A program made the translations under genes and the position numbers. Shown piece after piece: positions 20,469 to 32,039 of a stretch of 64,000 bases of DNA. Within the stretch, counting starts at the first letter, position 1; every line of letters starts with the position of its first letter. The stretch is from assembly GCA_015179125.1 (NCBI GenBank), contig WHVA01000089.1, positions 124,001 through 188,000 of the forward strand. Reading direction: 5' to 3'. Below the pieces are notes generated by a model. The model was not told the DNA's origin and did no database searches. It was given only the letters and a program-made list of their open reading frames with translations. The DNA is from Gautieria morchelliformis (lineage: Eukaryota; Basidiomycota; Agaricomycetes; Gomphales; Gomphaceae).

Positions 20469-23400
20469 CTAAACGGCGTCTTCCTCACTGTCCTCAAACA
20501 CCGTCCACACATAGTCCCCGCTGCAATCCACAATCCCCCATCGTTTGTTACTCACATAGACCCAGCCCACAACGCACAGGATTGTGTTGAGATTGATGAA
20601 TGCCGGTGGGTGCATTGTTGAATATGACACCACTTCCCGAGCGGCATCTCTGCCAAGCAGCTCGCTCTTGCACGTTTGCACGAGTCCCAGGATGTATGTA
20701 GCAGGGCGCTCCAGTCCAATTGTGCGTGAAGCCGGCAGTGTACAAACCACAATGAAATCAAGCTGCCCATAGAATAATTGAGTGATGTATTCTGGGACGC
20801 GCCGTCGATGGAGGGCGTTTTTATCTATGAGAAGACTATACTGTTATGACATTAGTATAGCAACTAAGTATCAAATAAACAAAATTTACCTTCATAAAAG
20901 AATTGTCTCGTGCATCTGAGGGTAGGATCCGTTTCCCTCAGATCGCGTCACCCCCATCTGCAATACGGACCTTTCCCCACCTCATAACCTCCTCAGGTAA
21001 GATACGCTTGATAACGGCGAGTGGTTTGTTGAACATGGTGCTAAAGAATACCGCAAGTTTGTTCTTAAACTGTGGTTTGAGTCGGAAGTGGGCTTGTTTT
21101 GGCCAACGTAGGCAAAGGTCTGGGTCTATTTATATATAATTAAAGAGCTTTCATAGAAAAGGAGTGTGACTTACAACCATCAACGACTTCTTCGTGTGTA
21201 GAGATACCAGTAAGTGGTGTTGTGAATTTGAGGACGTCTGAGAGGTGGTAGCGCGCAGTGATATGCGCTAATTGGCTGAGTTGGAGGATGCGCTTGTTGA
21301 GGACAGCTTAGGGTTTTCGTTTAGATTTTATGGCAGGCAGGAGGAGCCCACAGAAACGCTCCATGACGAAGGACCAGTTTACCCAGACTGGTCCTGTTCG
21401 CTCAATATCATCTGCGAGATGGAGCAACGCATGAACTGTGATCCGGCATGCAGTAAGCCCTTCAACCGAGTACTGGTAATAATATCTGGGAATGCCCAGT
21501 AGATGTCAGGTTGCCAAAAGGCATGATATAGCATGCATGACAAACTTTTCGTATTTCTCCACATAGTTGATCACCTTGGTGCGGAGCGACTGGACCTCGG
21601 CATGGGTTATGCTAAATTGCAACAACATCTTGATAATCTCTACAAGTTGCAGCATATGTAAGTGTTGTGATAAACGCAATTATTTTACTCCAAATCATTC
21701 ATATACAAAAAGAAACTAATAGAAAAAGAAAAGAAAAAGAAAAGAAAAATCAAAAGAAACAGGAATTACATTCACGATGGACGTCGGCGCAGACGACGAT
21801 CACACGAATTTTACGACACACTATATTACCCGTAGATCAGATAATACACATGAGTTCGAGCGTTGACCACGTGCGGTCGATCAGGGATGGCACGCCTATC
21901 GAGTGATGGCATCGGCCATGACGTCGACAGGCGCCAGGCCATAGGCACCGAGGGGTGCGGGCACCAAACGCCGCAGAGAGCAATAGACTGTGCAGGGGTA
22001 TAGTGTGCTGCGGAGCGACCTGAGAAAGTCACCTGCAGTATACATACTCAATCAGCTGCCCCACAGAAAGGGCACAGAGACAGTGGCCCCATCTCCAAGC
22101 CCAGCATATATGCTGGGCAGGGTAAACTCAGATACATTTTCTATTTAAATCCCATGACACGTCTGACTGATTACTATCTTAACAACATGTGGACAGGGGC
22201 TTTGTATACCAGGTACAGATCTCTATTCCAAGGCCCATACAATCCTAACATCATCCCCATCACCCCATGACTTTATGACTATAAAATAGTCACCCCTTAG
22301 TTACAAAGTAGTTTTTCGACCCATCCATCCAATATCTTGAACACTAGTAGTTACTATCAATATAGTATAAGTAGCTAGTACAAATGTATGAACAAAATTA
22401 TCCAGAATCGATTTTTCTGCCTCCTGAAATTGCTGTAATCTTGTTTGATAGTTACAGAGCTCAGTTCTTAACAGTTTATTCCAAATCTTCGTTGAGAGTC
22501 TACTATCACTGTTTACTCTATACTACCTTAAAAGCGAATGCTTTTGGTTTGACTATCCCTTGGATCGACACTGTTCTTCTGTCGACGCGGTCACGTGACC
22601 CTCATTCATCAGTGTTGGACGCGCCTCGAAGGGCTTAGTCAGCACACAGAAAAGAGGCGAACACAGTGGTTTCAACCACTAAGCAACAGATTTCATTTGA
22701 TAAAAGGCACTAATTAATATTTTAATCTAAAAGTAAGTAGTACTTGTTCTTGCGAAATCGTCCCTTCAGAAGATGTGGCGCAAGATAGAGGAACCAAAAC
22801 GACCAAGCTTCAGCTGTGAAGAACTGCGAGTCCACAAATATGTCGGGAATTTTGGAAACAAAGGCCGAGGGCAGACATTTCACAGCTGCCACAGTTTCTA
22901 GGCCAATGACCTCCCAGATCTTTTTAGGAATTACATACTCGCCCGACCCTTCGTCCAACCCAGCGTAAATCCCTTTCCAGAACTTAACCAAGTTTGGGAT
23001 GTGGTTCTCAAACAGGAGGTGCATGTCTTCGAAAGGGAAGCTGCACGTAGGAGAGATTGAAGGAAGGGAGTATAATACTGATGCGCCATTTACACCATAT
23101 ATTAAGGCTCGATGATCACGTTCCCCTTTGGTAGGACCAGCGTGGACGTGAGCAATCTGACGGAGCAATTCATCATCTGTGCGCATAGGTAGGTTCGCTG
23201 GGTCCCACGATTTGCCGTCGATCAACCAAATGGAGGCACAAGAGGGACATAGTAATTTGTACCTTCATTTTCAACATCCCGGTAACCATGGATGCGGCAG
23301 TGGCGACAGGGGCAGAACACATTGGGACCTTTCATGCACTGCGTGAACTGGATGGCAATCATGTCTCCAGAATTTGTGAGGAAATAGCCGTGGAGCGGGA

Positions 23401-24649
23401 ACATTGCCTTGGCGATGGCGTCGAATGTCCTGACACCGATCACTAGTAACTTCCCCTCCTCTGTGAATGGCTGCAGAAAGGAGTTGAAGTTTTTGGGTGC
23501 AGAAGGGCCTCCAATGATGAACAGTGGTAAAACATTCTCAATGTGAGTCTGAATCTCTGGATCGAGGGAGTACTGGATAGCTATGAATGGCCACGCATCT
23601 GCGTGGCCCTTTTGAGCTCGCTTGAACATTCCGAAGCCATCATCTAGCAGACAAAACGCCAGGTCACGATGGTCACCAAAGAAGCAGTGTTCGTATTCGA
23701 TGCCATTGACACAGACCTGACGATTTAGGAGCGATTTGAAATGGGAGCCATCAAAGATGTCTGAAATAGTGTCATCCGAAGTGGTGCGTCGGGTGCGACA
23801 TCGCAGACGGTCAATGTATTCTGGGTTTTGGAAGAAGGCTTGTAGACGTGGAATAAGGGGAATATACTCGAATTGTGCACGTGGCTTTCCGTTAGAATTG
23901 AATCAAGCTTCAGCGCAGTAAGGACAAGCTTGTTTAAGCTTGAAACCAGCTGTGTACGCGCAGCAATTGGCAGGGCAGCGGTCATAGAGCTCAGGTACAA
24001 TTCCGGCAAGGATAGCAATACGCCTGTGCATCACATAGAGTGTTTGCAACCGTATCTCTTCAGAGAATGCCACCCTAAACCATTCATGAAAGCGGCGCGT
24101 CAGGTGGAACGAAAGACGTAGTGCGAACATTTTGATGTTGCGTATATCTTCATCTGTCAATATACCTTGAACTTTTAGTAATGCAGTACTTAGTGAATAG
24201 ATGTAAATAATGCAAGGCCAGTACTCACACTTGACGTTCTGCTTGATCTGCAGCGCATCATTATGCCACTCCTCCAAAAATTTTGTGATCTCTTCAGCAC
24301 CAAGGTCTTCATCAGGTTCTTCATCCCACTCAGACTCAGGAGAACCATCCTGTGATTCTGCTTCGCTGTTTGAGCCATCCGAGCCATGTTTGCAGTCACG
24401 CGAGTCGGCTTGATCCCCAACGGCATCTAGGTTTTCTATCCAATCATCTTCGGGTTCCTCCTCATTTCCAAGTCCTACAGATTCCTGAGCATCATGAATA
24501 TCATTATTTTGAAGATAGGGCAGGGGTGAAGCCGGAGGTTGGGTTATGTCGGCAGGGTCATGCAGTAACTCATGAGGGCGGGGAGATATAGGCACCGATT
24601 GTGATTGCGAATTAGTCTTATTTCCTGAATTATGAGTAGGCCGAGGCAA
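20469..24649 (-). pseudogene. Tnp2-type CACTA transposase, broken
   Basis: Blocks of a fungal Tnp2 transposase appear in order leftward. N-terminal acidic region at 24649-24230; LTRRFHEWFRVAFSEEI and CPANCCAYTAGF near 24100-23930; the core DGFGMFKRAQKGHADAWP, HGYFLTNSGDMIAIQF and MKGPNVFCPCRHCRIHG near 23640-23270; LNDLPMRTDDE-like block and SFPFEDMHLLFEN near 23170-23030; then HALLHLADDIERTGPVWVNW and FVMERFCGLLLPAIKSKRK near 21420-21310; and the C-terminal end FINLNTILCVVGWVYV to FEDSEEDAV at 20469. Breaks: TGA at 23903-23905 and 20938-20940 (CGA-like sites), TAA at 21308-21310, a frameshift near 23222, and about 1 kb of unrelated DNA between 21660 and 22720. It would have cut and joined the element ends; this copy cannot. 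Confidence 0.85.
21660..22720. other. Extra DNA interrupting the Tnp2 gene
   Basis: Flanking blocks of transposase similarity (GRFRKNKYY at 22730, HMLQLVEIIKMLLQF at 21650) would normally be separated by little more than an intron. A plus-strand frame from ATG at 21777 (MDVGADDDHTNFTTHY, later SVLRSDLRKSPAVYILNQL) looks weakly coding but has TGA and TAG codons. The remainder to 22720 has no gene. It is probably a nested insertion, but I see no terminal repeats or target duplication. Confidence 0.4.
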
Positions 24650-24976
24650 TCAGAAATTAGATTTTGAGAGGTAAAAATACGGGCTCACTGTCAACTATCG
24701 AATGGTATGTAGTGGTGATTCAACATGCCATCGATGTTCCTTGGCGTCAATGCTTCCACGCTCGGTCTTTTGACATCCATTTCTTGCAGCATGTGCAGCG
24801 GACTTGTTGTGGCATGGGTGAATGTCGCAGGCTGGACAAAACACGCTATGTGACACACAGGGCCCCACAACGCGTCAATGTAAGGTCATGTGATTTTTCT
24901 CATTTAAATATCTGAGTCAAACTTACCCTCTTCTTCCGCTACTCCCTCCTTTTCGAACTTTCCCATATACGTACCA
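24650..24976. promoter_or_regulatory. Divergent intergenic region between Tnp2 and accessory gene 1
   Basis: This 327-bp gap separates the minus-strand transposase start from the plus-strand ATG at 24977, so it should hold both promoters. An AT-rich TTTAAATATCTGAG stretch lies at 24902-24915. No individual promoter element can be proved. Confidence 0.4.
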
Positions 24977-26627
24977 ATGGCTACGCTTGCAAAATCAAAA
25001 AAGAAGGCCCAAAGGGGCAAGAAAGCGCATCAACGCCCTTCTTATGCTGATCTACTTGCCAAGCATTTACAGACAGAGAAAAGGAACCAAGGGAAGAAAA
25101 GAAAGTGAAACGACAGTGGGGGATCAGCTGATTCTGATGCTGAAGATGAGGTTGCAAATGAGGAACATAGTACGTTTATAGTTATTCTCGGGTCGCCGTT
25201 CTTAACTCCACCACACAGAGTCAACTAGGAAGAAGAGGAAGTCCAAGAGATCTAAACGAAAGCATGGTAAGTTATATATGCTGTAGTATCCATGGTCATT
25301 AACATTTATATACCTTCACTCCAGTGTCCGAGTCCGAGTCCGAGCCAGATGACGAAGGTGGCAGGTCTCACAGACATCACCACAGGTCCAAAAAGAAGAA
25401 GACCTTGATTCCCAAACCATTCGGCACTTCTGGCAAGAAAGGGACGGGTGAGCGGGGGAGTAAGGGCTACGACCTTAAAGACCACATGGGGCTGTCTGAC
25501 AGCCCTGACCATTACTTGGACATCAGGGTATGCAATACTTTATTTTCCACCTTTATGTATGCTATTAGAATAACACATTACCAGTCTGCTGTTCGCGAAA
25601 AGGTTACTCACCATCGCCTTACCGGCAAGAAACGCAAGCAGGATGTCAAAGCCCTCACCCTCATATGCATTGATGTATGTATATTATATTATCCCCCTCA
25701 TTCACACTGACTCTCTGACTCAGGTTGAAAAGAAATTCCCGGAGCTCAAACAGTTTGAAAACTCTTGGCCGATTCACGACATGATCACCGGCATTCTATG
25801 CAACAAAAGCGACTATAGCAAAAACAAGGTCATTCAGCGTCCTAAAAAGGCGGCTCAGGGTTGTGCACGCCACGAGGCTAGACAAGAAGTTTTTCGTTCC
25901 ATTTTATATCAAATATTTTCTTTTTGATTGCTATCCTATTTAGGCTAACAAAGAAAATGAAATCCCATCTGATAATGAAGAACATGGAAATGTGGCTGAG
26001 GATAGAGGAGACGGCAACAAAACGGACCACGATGGAGGCCAGGCGAGTGCGAAGGTTAAGGACAAAGGGGCTGAATTGGCTGACCCTGAAGATGGCAACG
26101 AGAATCAATCCCTAGGTGACGAAGAAGTGGTGGATACACATTGGCGGTGCACCGAAGATCTCGAACTGGACTTCAACACCCAGGAAAACCCTTTCGAAGG
26201 CGTCCACCAGGAAGAGGACGATGATGAAGAAAGTGATGTGATTGACCCAAGGTCACAGATCTTCGAAGAAGCCCCTGAAAGTCAGATGCAGCGTGGAAGT
26301 ATTATCCACCACTACAAGATACGCATCCCTGCTCGCAACCAGGACATGCAGAACAAGAAGAAATCCCCTCCTCCTGTGGCTACTTCCACTCGCCCTCAGC
26401 TCTCGTCATCATCTTCTCAGATAACTAAACTGTCATCTCAACCCCCTGCGGCTAAAATACCAATAACCAAACCCGTAAGTATTGCAACGGTACCTTTACA
26501 AGCACACTAATAAGCACTCACTACTTAGGTTTTCGCTTCCCAGCCTCAGAACAATCAGATCTCAAGGACGACAAAGACGGCGAGTCGCTCGGTTAAGAGA
26601 AAGGTTATGACTCCTGTTGAAGCCTAG
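24977..26627 (+). pseudogene. CACTA accessory gene 1, unknown family, one TGA
   Basis: Seven or so exons can be followed from ATG at 24977 (MATLAKSKKKAQRGKKAHQR) through a Lys/Ser-rich region, TLIPKPFGTSGKKGTGERG, GYDLKDHMGLSDSPDHYLDI, VEKKFPELKQFENSW, MITGILCNKSDYSKNK, an acidic region (DEEVVDTHWRCTEDLELDF, TQENPFEGV) and a Ser/Pro-rich tail ending TPVEA at 26627. Introns begin GTACGT, GTAAGT, GTATGC and GTATGT. A TGA at 25106-25108 breaks exon 1. No known domain is recognised. The decayed second copy at 15722-17915 keeps the same exon order and shows that the gene travels as a unit, probably with the element as a DNA-binding or regulatory partner of Tnp2. Confidence 0.7.
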
Positions 26628-27044
26628 GTATGTATATGCCTCAAAAAATTAATACCTTACTGATTATTCGTGGTTAAGGCTATCTTTGTCCCTGCTGTCA
26701 CTTTTCAAGCCATACCACTGCTACCTCCTATACCTTCCCTCATCTCGAAGCTCATAACGTTTATTACCTCAACTGTTCCTACTACGCATATATCCTGTCG
26801 TGTCGTCAATCGCCAAACTTCCCATGTCTTGCTCTGTGTATCCTGGCATTCTCTCTGACTCAAGCTCTCAAAGCTTTTGTATTTTTTGTTGGTACCTACT
26901 CTGTCTTTTGCAATGAAAAATGAATACTCTTAAAAAATTGTCATTATGTAATCGCGTGAGGCTTCGTTTGCTTTTACTTACTACCACGACCACCCCGCTG
27001 GCAGCCCATCTCCAGTTTCGAGATCCACACCGACCATCCACATC
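26628..27044. other. Spacer between accessory genes; probable 3' UTR
   Basis: Pyrimidine-rich DNA with no conserved frame follows the stop of accessory gene 1. The last 50 bp, including CATCCACATC just before the next ATG, probably form the leader of accessory gene 2. Confidence 0.35.
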
Positions 27045-28536
27045 ATGGCACATTTAAGTCAGGAGGTTGAAATCTTGTGGAGGAGGCCAGCTTCAGGACA
27101 TCTTGTTTCTGTTGGTATGCACCCTCATGCGTAATCAAATGATGATCTCTTACTTGGATGTAACGTTAGAACCGGTACTATCTGTTGTTGGTTTACGCGG
27201 TTGTCCTTCTCGGTTCGTGATGTCGCTTCCTCCTGGTCGAGCTGCCTCTGGAGTTCTGTAGCTGTCTATGACCCTTTATGGAATGCAAAAGTAAGTAAAA
27301 GCAATTTCCCGCCAAGAACATGGCTGATTCCTGCCTCACCGTGGCAAGACGTTAGTTGTCCCCAGTAGTTAAACACAGTGTACTGATGTTATGACTATAG
27401 ATGCGAAGCTTTTAAATACTTCCCGTTTGCTGCCGCCCTTGTCAGCGAAGCCATACTTGGATGTAAGTCCACATGCCATTGAGTGACCTCGGGGACCATG
27501 ACCTCTCTTCAGTAATCATGATTCTACAACTCTTCGTGCTGTATGGTAGAAACTTCATGATTCTGTCACTACTTGCGCCAGCGTACATTTCACAGCTTGT
27601 TCTCTGAGGGGTACGTCACTTGTTTTATCTGTCGTTGGCTGCCAGGCAATAACTATGGTCGCCAGTGGGCTTCTATTCCAATTGTTAAGTGGTACGTTAC
27701 TGGCTATTACACTTAGCCCACTGTTACATTTCCTTTTCTCCATTACGCTCATTTGTATTTCTGTTGGAAACGGCTAACACCCATTTTCAGTGACCCAACC
27801 CATCACCAATCAAAGCACAAACTCCAAGCCTGCATCACGCACCACTTCCTCGTTTGAGAGTCCATTGGGTTACAGTGACACAGTAGTACATGCGGCGCCA
27901 ACTGATGCTTTAAAATTGTCGATTCTAACTGAATGGCAAGGTTGACCAGGAACCCTCTTCTCAGATTCCAGACGAGTCTCTCCTTCGCCGTCCCAACCAG
28001 GGCCCCCGTCTCTTCAAAGTATCCACATATCCATTCCACCGGACATATCTCTCGAGTCTCTGTCCAATATCATCCCTGGCACGTCTGTTGATGCTCCTAC
28101 ACCACATACCATTCTTCATCTTTACAAGCTCATTGCTCAAGCTGCTGACCTTGCTGGTGCAACCTCGGAACTGTGCGTTGAGCTGGGGCCGATGTTCTTC
28201 GCAAAGGTGTGTGTGTGGGGCGGACAGGATGGGATAGTTTGCCTGACACATGTCTTGCTAGTGTCTGCAAGCGGCACTGGGGATCCTGAGGTATGTGCCT
28301 GAGTGCTTCTTCGCGATGGGCGCGTTCTGTGGGGTGTTTCTGCTCAGGTGCGTTGCCTGCCGTTTTCTTTCTGCGCATGTTAGGCTTTGATGTTGTTATA
28401 GATGCAGCGTGCGTGCATTGTGGCGCTCACCACACGCTTCGTGGAGGTGCTCGCGTCACCTGCGGCATCGGTCGACGAGACACATGTCCCGAAGCTGTAT
28501 GGGATCTTCACTGGCAGCTGCAGCATGCCTCGGTAG
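27045..28536 (+). pseudogene. CACTA accessory gene 2, unknown family, one TGA
   Basis: From ATG at 27045 the first exon reads MAHLSQEVEILWRRPASGHL, then several small exons are plausible but not fixed. A long exon at about 27789-28206 is clearly coding (QPITNQSTNSKPASRTTSSF, SLESLSNIIPGTSVDAPTP, HTILHLYKLIAQAADLAGAT, ELGPMFFAK) apart from TGA at 27943-27945. Splicing past GT-rich introns leads to LQAALGILR and a last exon (RACIVALTTRFVEVLASPAA, KLYGIFTGSCSMPR) ending at 28536. Proline and serine are abundant before the helical C-terminal part. I know no domain match. Location inside the CACTA element and the same strand as accessory gene 1 suggest an element-encoded function. Confidence 0.55.
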
Positions 28537-28729
28537 CCGTTCCCCAACGACAGCCCGCAGCCGCACCCACTGCGATATCGTGGGCTAGCCGCACGCCGCG
28601 CTCACGGCCGCCTTCCCGGACCTGCTGGATGCTGGAATGCAGTGGTATCTCCGTAGAAATTCAATGAATTGGCAGGTATTTTACATCTTATATACCTGTT
28701 ATTACTAGACTATTGTCCTGAAATAGACT

Positions 28730-29270
28730 GCTATTTTCATTACATTTCATTGGATCTTCCACTGGCTTTGGGTGCACAAGTCACAGAAAATCCGCCTTCT
28801 AGCTCAGGCTCTCACAAATGAAAAATGGCGAAGAAATCACCGAGTGTCGGTGGTACTTGACTGGATAATGCAATGATATTGCCCCATATTTCAGTGCTAC
28901 ATTCTCTGGAATGCGGTGAGCCACTCATGGGTATTTCCACTCTTGTTACGCTGAGTTATTGGTGTATTTGACCCAACATTCCGTGATTACCCCATGAAAC
29001 CTCGGTGATAACTCATTATAGTGTCTATGATATAAACACTGAATCTGTATGATATTACTACCTAAATCCAATGATTTAAACATGGAAATACCGTAATAAT
29101 TCACTGAAATTACTTGATATGGGCACTGAAATAAACTCACGGGTATGAACACTTTTCCACTGAAAACAATTCAGTGGATTTATCTCAGAAACTCAGTGGA
29201 TTATGCACAGAACGCAGTGATTTAGCCACTGAAATTTCAAGGGTTGAAACTAAAGGTTTTCAGTGGTTCC
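28730..29270. repeat. Right subterminal motif array of the CACTA element
   Basis: CACTGAAA, CAGTGGAT, TTCAGTGG and close variants recur in both orientations to within about 15 bp of the right terminal repeat, mirroring 20030-20445. Confidence 0.8.
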
Positions 29271-29332
29271 ACTATCCACAGTGTGCATTGACATGCGAAG
29301 AGTGTCAGGGGATTAGGTAATTTATAAATTTT

Positions 29333-30010
29333 CCCAGTTGCCTTCAAATTTAATCGACGCTAACTTCCTTGGCGCCAGCCATCCAGCTTGATCCAGCCCT
29401 GCCAACTCCTCGCCGAAAGGCACATCAATTTGCAAACGGGAGCGGAACCAGTCCCGGGTACGTAGTTTCATTCCGAGTTATACTGATCAAAGGCAACGGT
29501 CAATGGTGTGCGCTCGTGTTATCTCAGGAAAAGTCCTACTTCGCCATGTCCTCCAAGGCAACCGCCGTCCGCTCGGAAGGTGGTCCGAAAGTCCTACACA
29601 GAGCAAAATCAAGCAGGACGACATTACAGTCCTGGTTTGAAGGGTTATGGTGAATAATCAGATTATCTCCTTTTATATCGTTATGAACAACACCACGCAC
29701 ATGCATATCGTGTAATTCCGTAGCAACTGCATCTGCCTAAGATGTAAACCTATCAGTACAAAGCAGATGAAAAAAAAAAAAAATCTTTGCACCAGGTTGA
29801 ATACACCACCTTCGTCTTGTCCAAGTTCACTTGGGGTCGCCGTGGATGCGGTGGGGCTCGATCACCTCCATAACATGTCCAAACATCGCCTCTCCATTCA
29901 GAAGTAGGCACTGCTGCGATATGTGAGCCTGCCTCAGCAGATGAGACGGCAAATACCTTGCAAAAGCCATATGGACTCATGCTGTCCACGGCGCTTGTAC
30001 CTCACGGCCT
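29333..30010 (-). pseudogene. Protein-kinase-like fragment with stops
   Basis: Reading leftward, SPYGFCKVFAVSS and PTSEWRGDVWTCYG match the 37608-37750 region of the kinase-like gene, DMHVRGVVHNDIKGDN and VVLLDFALCRTFGPPS match its last exon, and RDWFRSRLQIDVPFGEEL its C-terminal part. The HND and DF(A) residues are kept, but the frame breaks at a TAG after ALEDMAK and again downstream. It starts about 45 bp outside the right end of the CACTA element. Third member of this family in the window. Confidence 0.8.
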
Positions 30011-30857
30011 CGAACACCGACGCAGGGTAGCCACACACCATGTGGCCTGCGGTGAGTACTACCCGCCACTGATAAATAATGCATATTGTTTGTCCTTCAC
30101 TGAGGGTTGGATGTTTGAGAGTTAGAGGGACCTACACTAATAGTCAGATACTGCCCAGTATTTGTGTTGGTGAACATGTATTGTAGTGACCTTGCAGATC
30201 ATAGAATAGTCTATCATACACCATAAATTTCTGAGATATTTGTTCCCAATCTATGTTATCTGAACTGAATTGCAATTACTAGGCACACCATTCAGGTCAG
30301 TTAAGAACAAATGTGCTCGGTGCAAAATGAAGGAAGGTGTAGAAGCCTGGAACAAGGCTGTCGACCCATAAGCCATGGGCTTGGGCGATTCTCCATGCGC
30401 GAGGATGGAGCATGTGATACGGGACCCGCGTCGTGACTCTACTCTCTGTACACGCAAAGAAGTGCCCATTCCCCCCGCGTGCGGCCCGACTCGGAAATGA
30501 TGGTTGAGGCTGTGGCCTATGTGGACAGGGAGCATCGCTGAGTGGTGGATCGCGGGGTGGAACACGAGTGGACGGCGAGCGACAATGACCGGGATACGGT
30601 GTCGAGCACAAGGGGGCGGCGGGGTACAGGGAGTGAGGCCAAGGGCAGGTGAGGCAGGTGAGTCTCAGCGCTGAACGTTAGATAACATCACTCACCTGAG
30701 AGGGGGAGCGAGTGGGTACGACGTTCCTCGTGGAACTCGAGGGTGCACCAATGGCGGCCCCTTAGCGTTGGGTGCGAGCGACGTTCAATGGGACGTGGTG
30801 AACCACGGTGCCACGCGTTGTGTGACAACGCGCAACAGCACGCGGTGCAGATGGGGG
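30011..30857. other. No supported gene
   Basis: Two overlapping minus-strand frames of 104 codons (30251-30611) are open, GC-rich and Pro/His/Arg-rich, with no family resemblance and no way to prefer either. No repeat or RNA gene is supported. Confidence 0.35.
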
Positions 30858-31488
30858 TGTTGGAGTTTGTAATCTTCGCTGGGCGCGCTCGGCGCCTAAT
30901 AAGACTTAAGCCGTTCTTTCCTACTGCGACCACCCCGTAAATTTCTACAGGTTATGGGCCCCGCCTGTTCGCTTTAGTTGTCGGCTCCCTTGGGATCGAA
31001 ACGCGTGCTCCCCCAGTGTTGGGGTCGAGAGGGCTCTCCCATTGTAAAGTTCATCACAAAGCCCTGTGACATTCCAGGCAGTTACCACATCGCGCGAAAA
31101 AAACCCCCAACCATGTCGCGCACACACACATACCATTTGTTGCCGGTCACCAGTCATTACCGGGACTCATCATTAGCCATGGGAACTCGAGTTGTTGTTG
31201 AGATTGGTGGATGGCACACCCAAGCCTTCGTGTTCTGAGGCGGTTCGTGTAAGCCCTTATTTGTTGAGGCCTCAATATTCTCATTCTACCCGGGGAGGTC
31301 ACTTGGTATTGGAAAGCTGTTGGAGCTATTCCAGGAGTTGGTTTTCAGGGAAGCTGGAGTTGAAGAGTGCTTCGATTAAGGAGGTGTGTTGGAGTTTGTA
31401 ATCTTTGCTGTATTTTGTGGGGCGCGCTCGGCGCCTAATAAGACTTAAGCCGTTCTTTCCTACTGCAACCACCCTGTAAATTTCTACA
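30858..31488 (+). mobile_element. TRIM: 631-bp miniature LTR element, copia-type primer site
   Basis: Two direct repeats beginning TGTTGGAGTTTGTAATC and ending TTTCTACA lie at 30858-30949 (92 bp) and 31387-31488 (102 bp, with a 10-bp insertion). GGGGG flanks both sides (30853-30857 and 31489-31493), a 5-bp target duplication in a G-rich setting. Directly after the first repeat comes GGTTATGGGCCC at 30950-30961, complementary to the anticodon stem-loop of initiator tRNA-Met, the half-tRNA primer site known from copia-type elements. A purine stretch AAGGAGG precedes the second LTR. No coding capacity is present, so it is non-autonomous. Confidence 0.88.
30950..30961 (+). promoter_or_regulatory. 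Primer-binding site, half initiator tRNA-Met type
   Basis: GGTTATGGGCCC abuts the 5' LTR end with no spacer. It pairs with the conserved CCCAUAACC anticodon-loop region of eukaryotic initiator tRNA-Met, the primer fragment used by Drosophila copia and several fungal copia-type elements. Confidence 0.8.
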
Positions 31489-32039
31489 GGGGGGTGGGTG
31501 GGAGTGGGCGCGAGTGCTGCAAATGGTAATTGCCACCGTTGACGGCCGAAAGTCAGCGGCGGTTGGTGCCGGGCGGCACCGGCCCCGGTGAACCATTACT
31601 GCAACGGCTCAGATGGCCGGCCGCTTTCGCACTCAGGCTGGCGGAGCTCAAAAATAGCTGCTCTCCATCAGAATTGTCGTATGTAGTCACAGTTTTTACA
31701 CCAGAAAGTGAGGCGAGACGAGCTCTAATATTTGAGATCTGAAGACTGGCCCTGGATTATTGTGATAATGGCTAGCTCCTACAGGTGAGAGATGTGGAAC
31801 GAAGGAGATATAATAGATTGTTATATTACGATCTGTACAAGATCATCTGTCCTTATATACTAAATACGATGTTCCTATATTACCGATCCTTCGAGCTGCT
31901 GTGCCGATGCGGTGCCGGTGCACCAGCGACCCGGGGTCGAGAGCGATCTCGAACCTTCGGCTAAGTGCGTGCCGGCTCTGCCTCGGCGGTGTCATCGTCC
32001 CGATTACTAACAAGAGACACTTGTAAGTTCTCCGCCAAC
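31489..32039. other. No supported gene
   Basis: GC-rich, then AT-rich DNA. A segment near 31640-31660 (GGCGGAGCTCAAAAA) is the inverse of 36967-36981 (TTTTTGAGCTCCGCC), so the inverted similarity described for 32040-32345 may extend here in pieces. Confidence 0.3.

Larger units (their letters stand above)
19957..29287. mobile_element. 9.3-kb CACTA (EnSpm/Tnp2) transposon, near full length
   Basis: The ends are inverted repeats of about 32 bp with two mismatches: TGCACACTGTGGATAG at 19957 and its complement ending at 29287. Inside each end lies an array of CACTGAAA/TTTCAGTG-type motifs (20030-20445 and 28730-29270), the subterminal transposase-binding arrangement typical of CACTA elements. 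The body holds a Tnp2 transposase on the minus strand and two accessory genes on the plus strand. Because the terminal repeats run into a short palindrome, I could not assign a convincing target duplication. All three genes carry in-frame stops, so this copy is dead but structurally intact apart from about 1 kb of apparent extra DNA at 21.66-22.72 kb. Confidence 0.85.

Noticed and set aside
19957-29287. A 2- or 3-bp target duplication for the CACTA element
   Set aside because: The terminal repeats end in a short palindrome, so GC on both sides is ambiguous and no direct 3-bp repeat was found.
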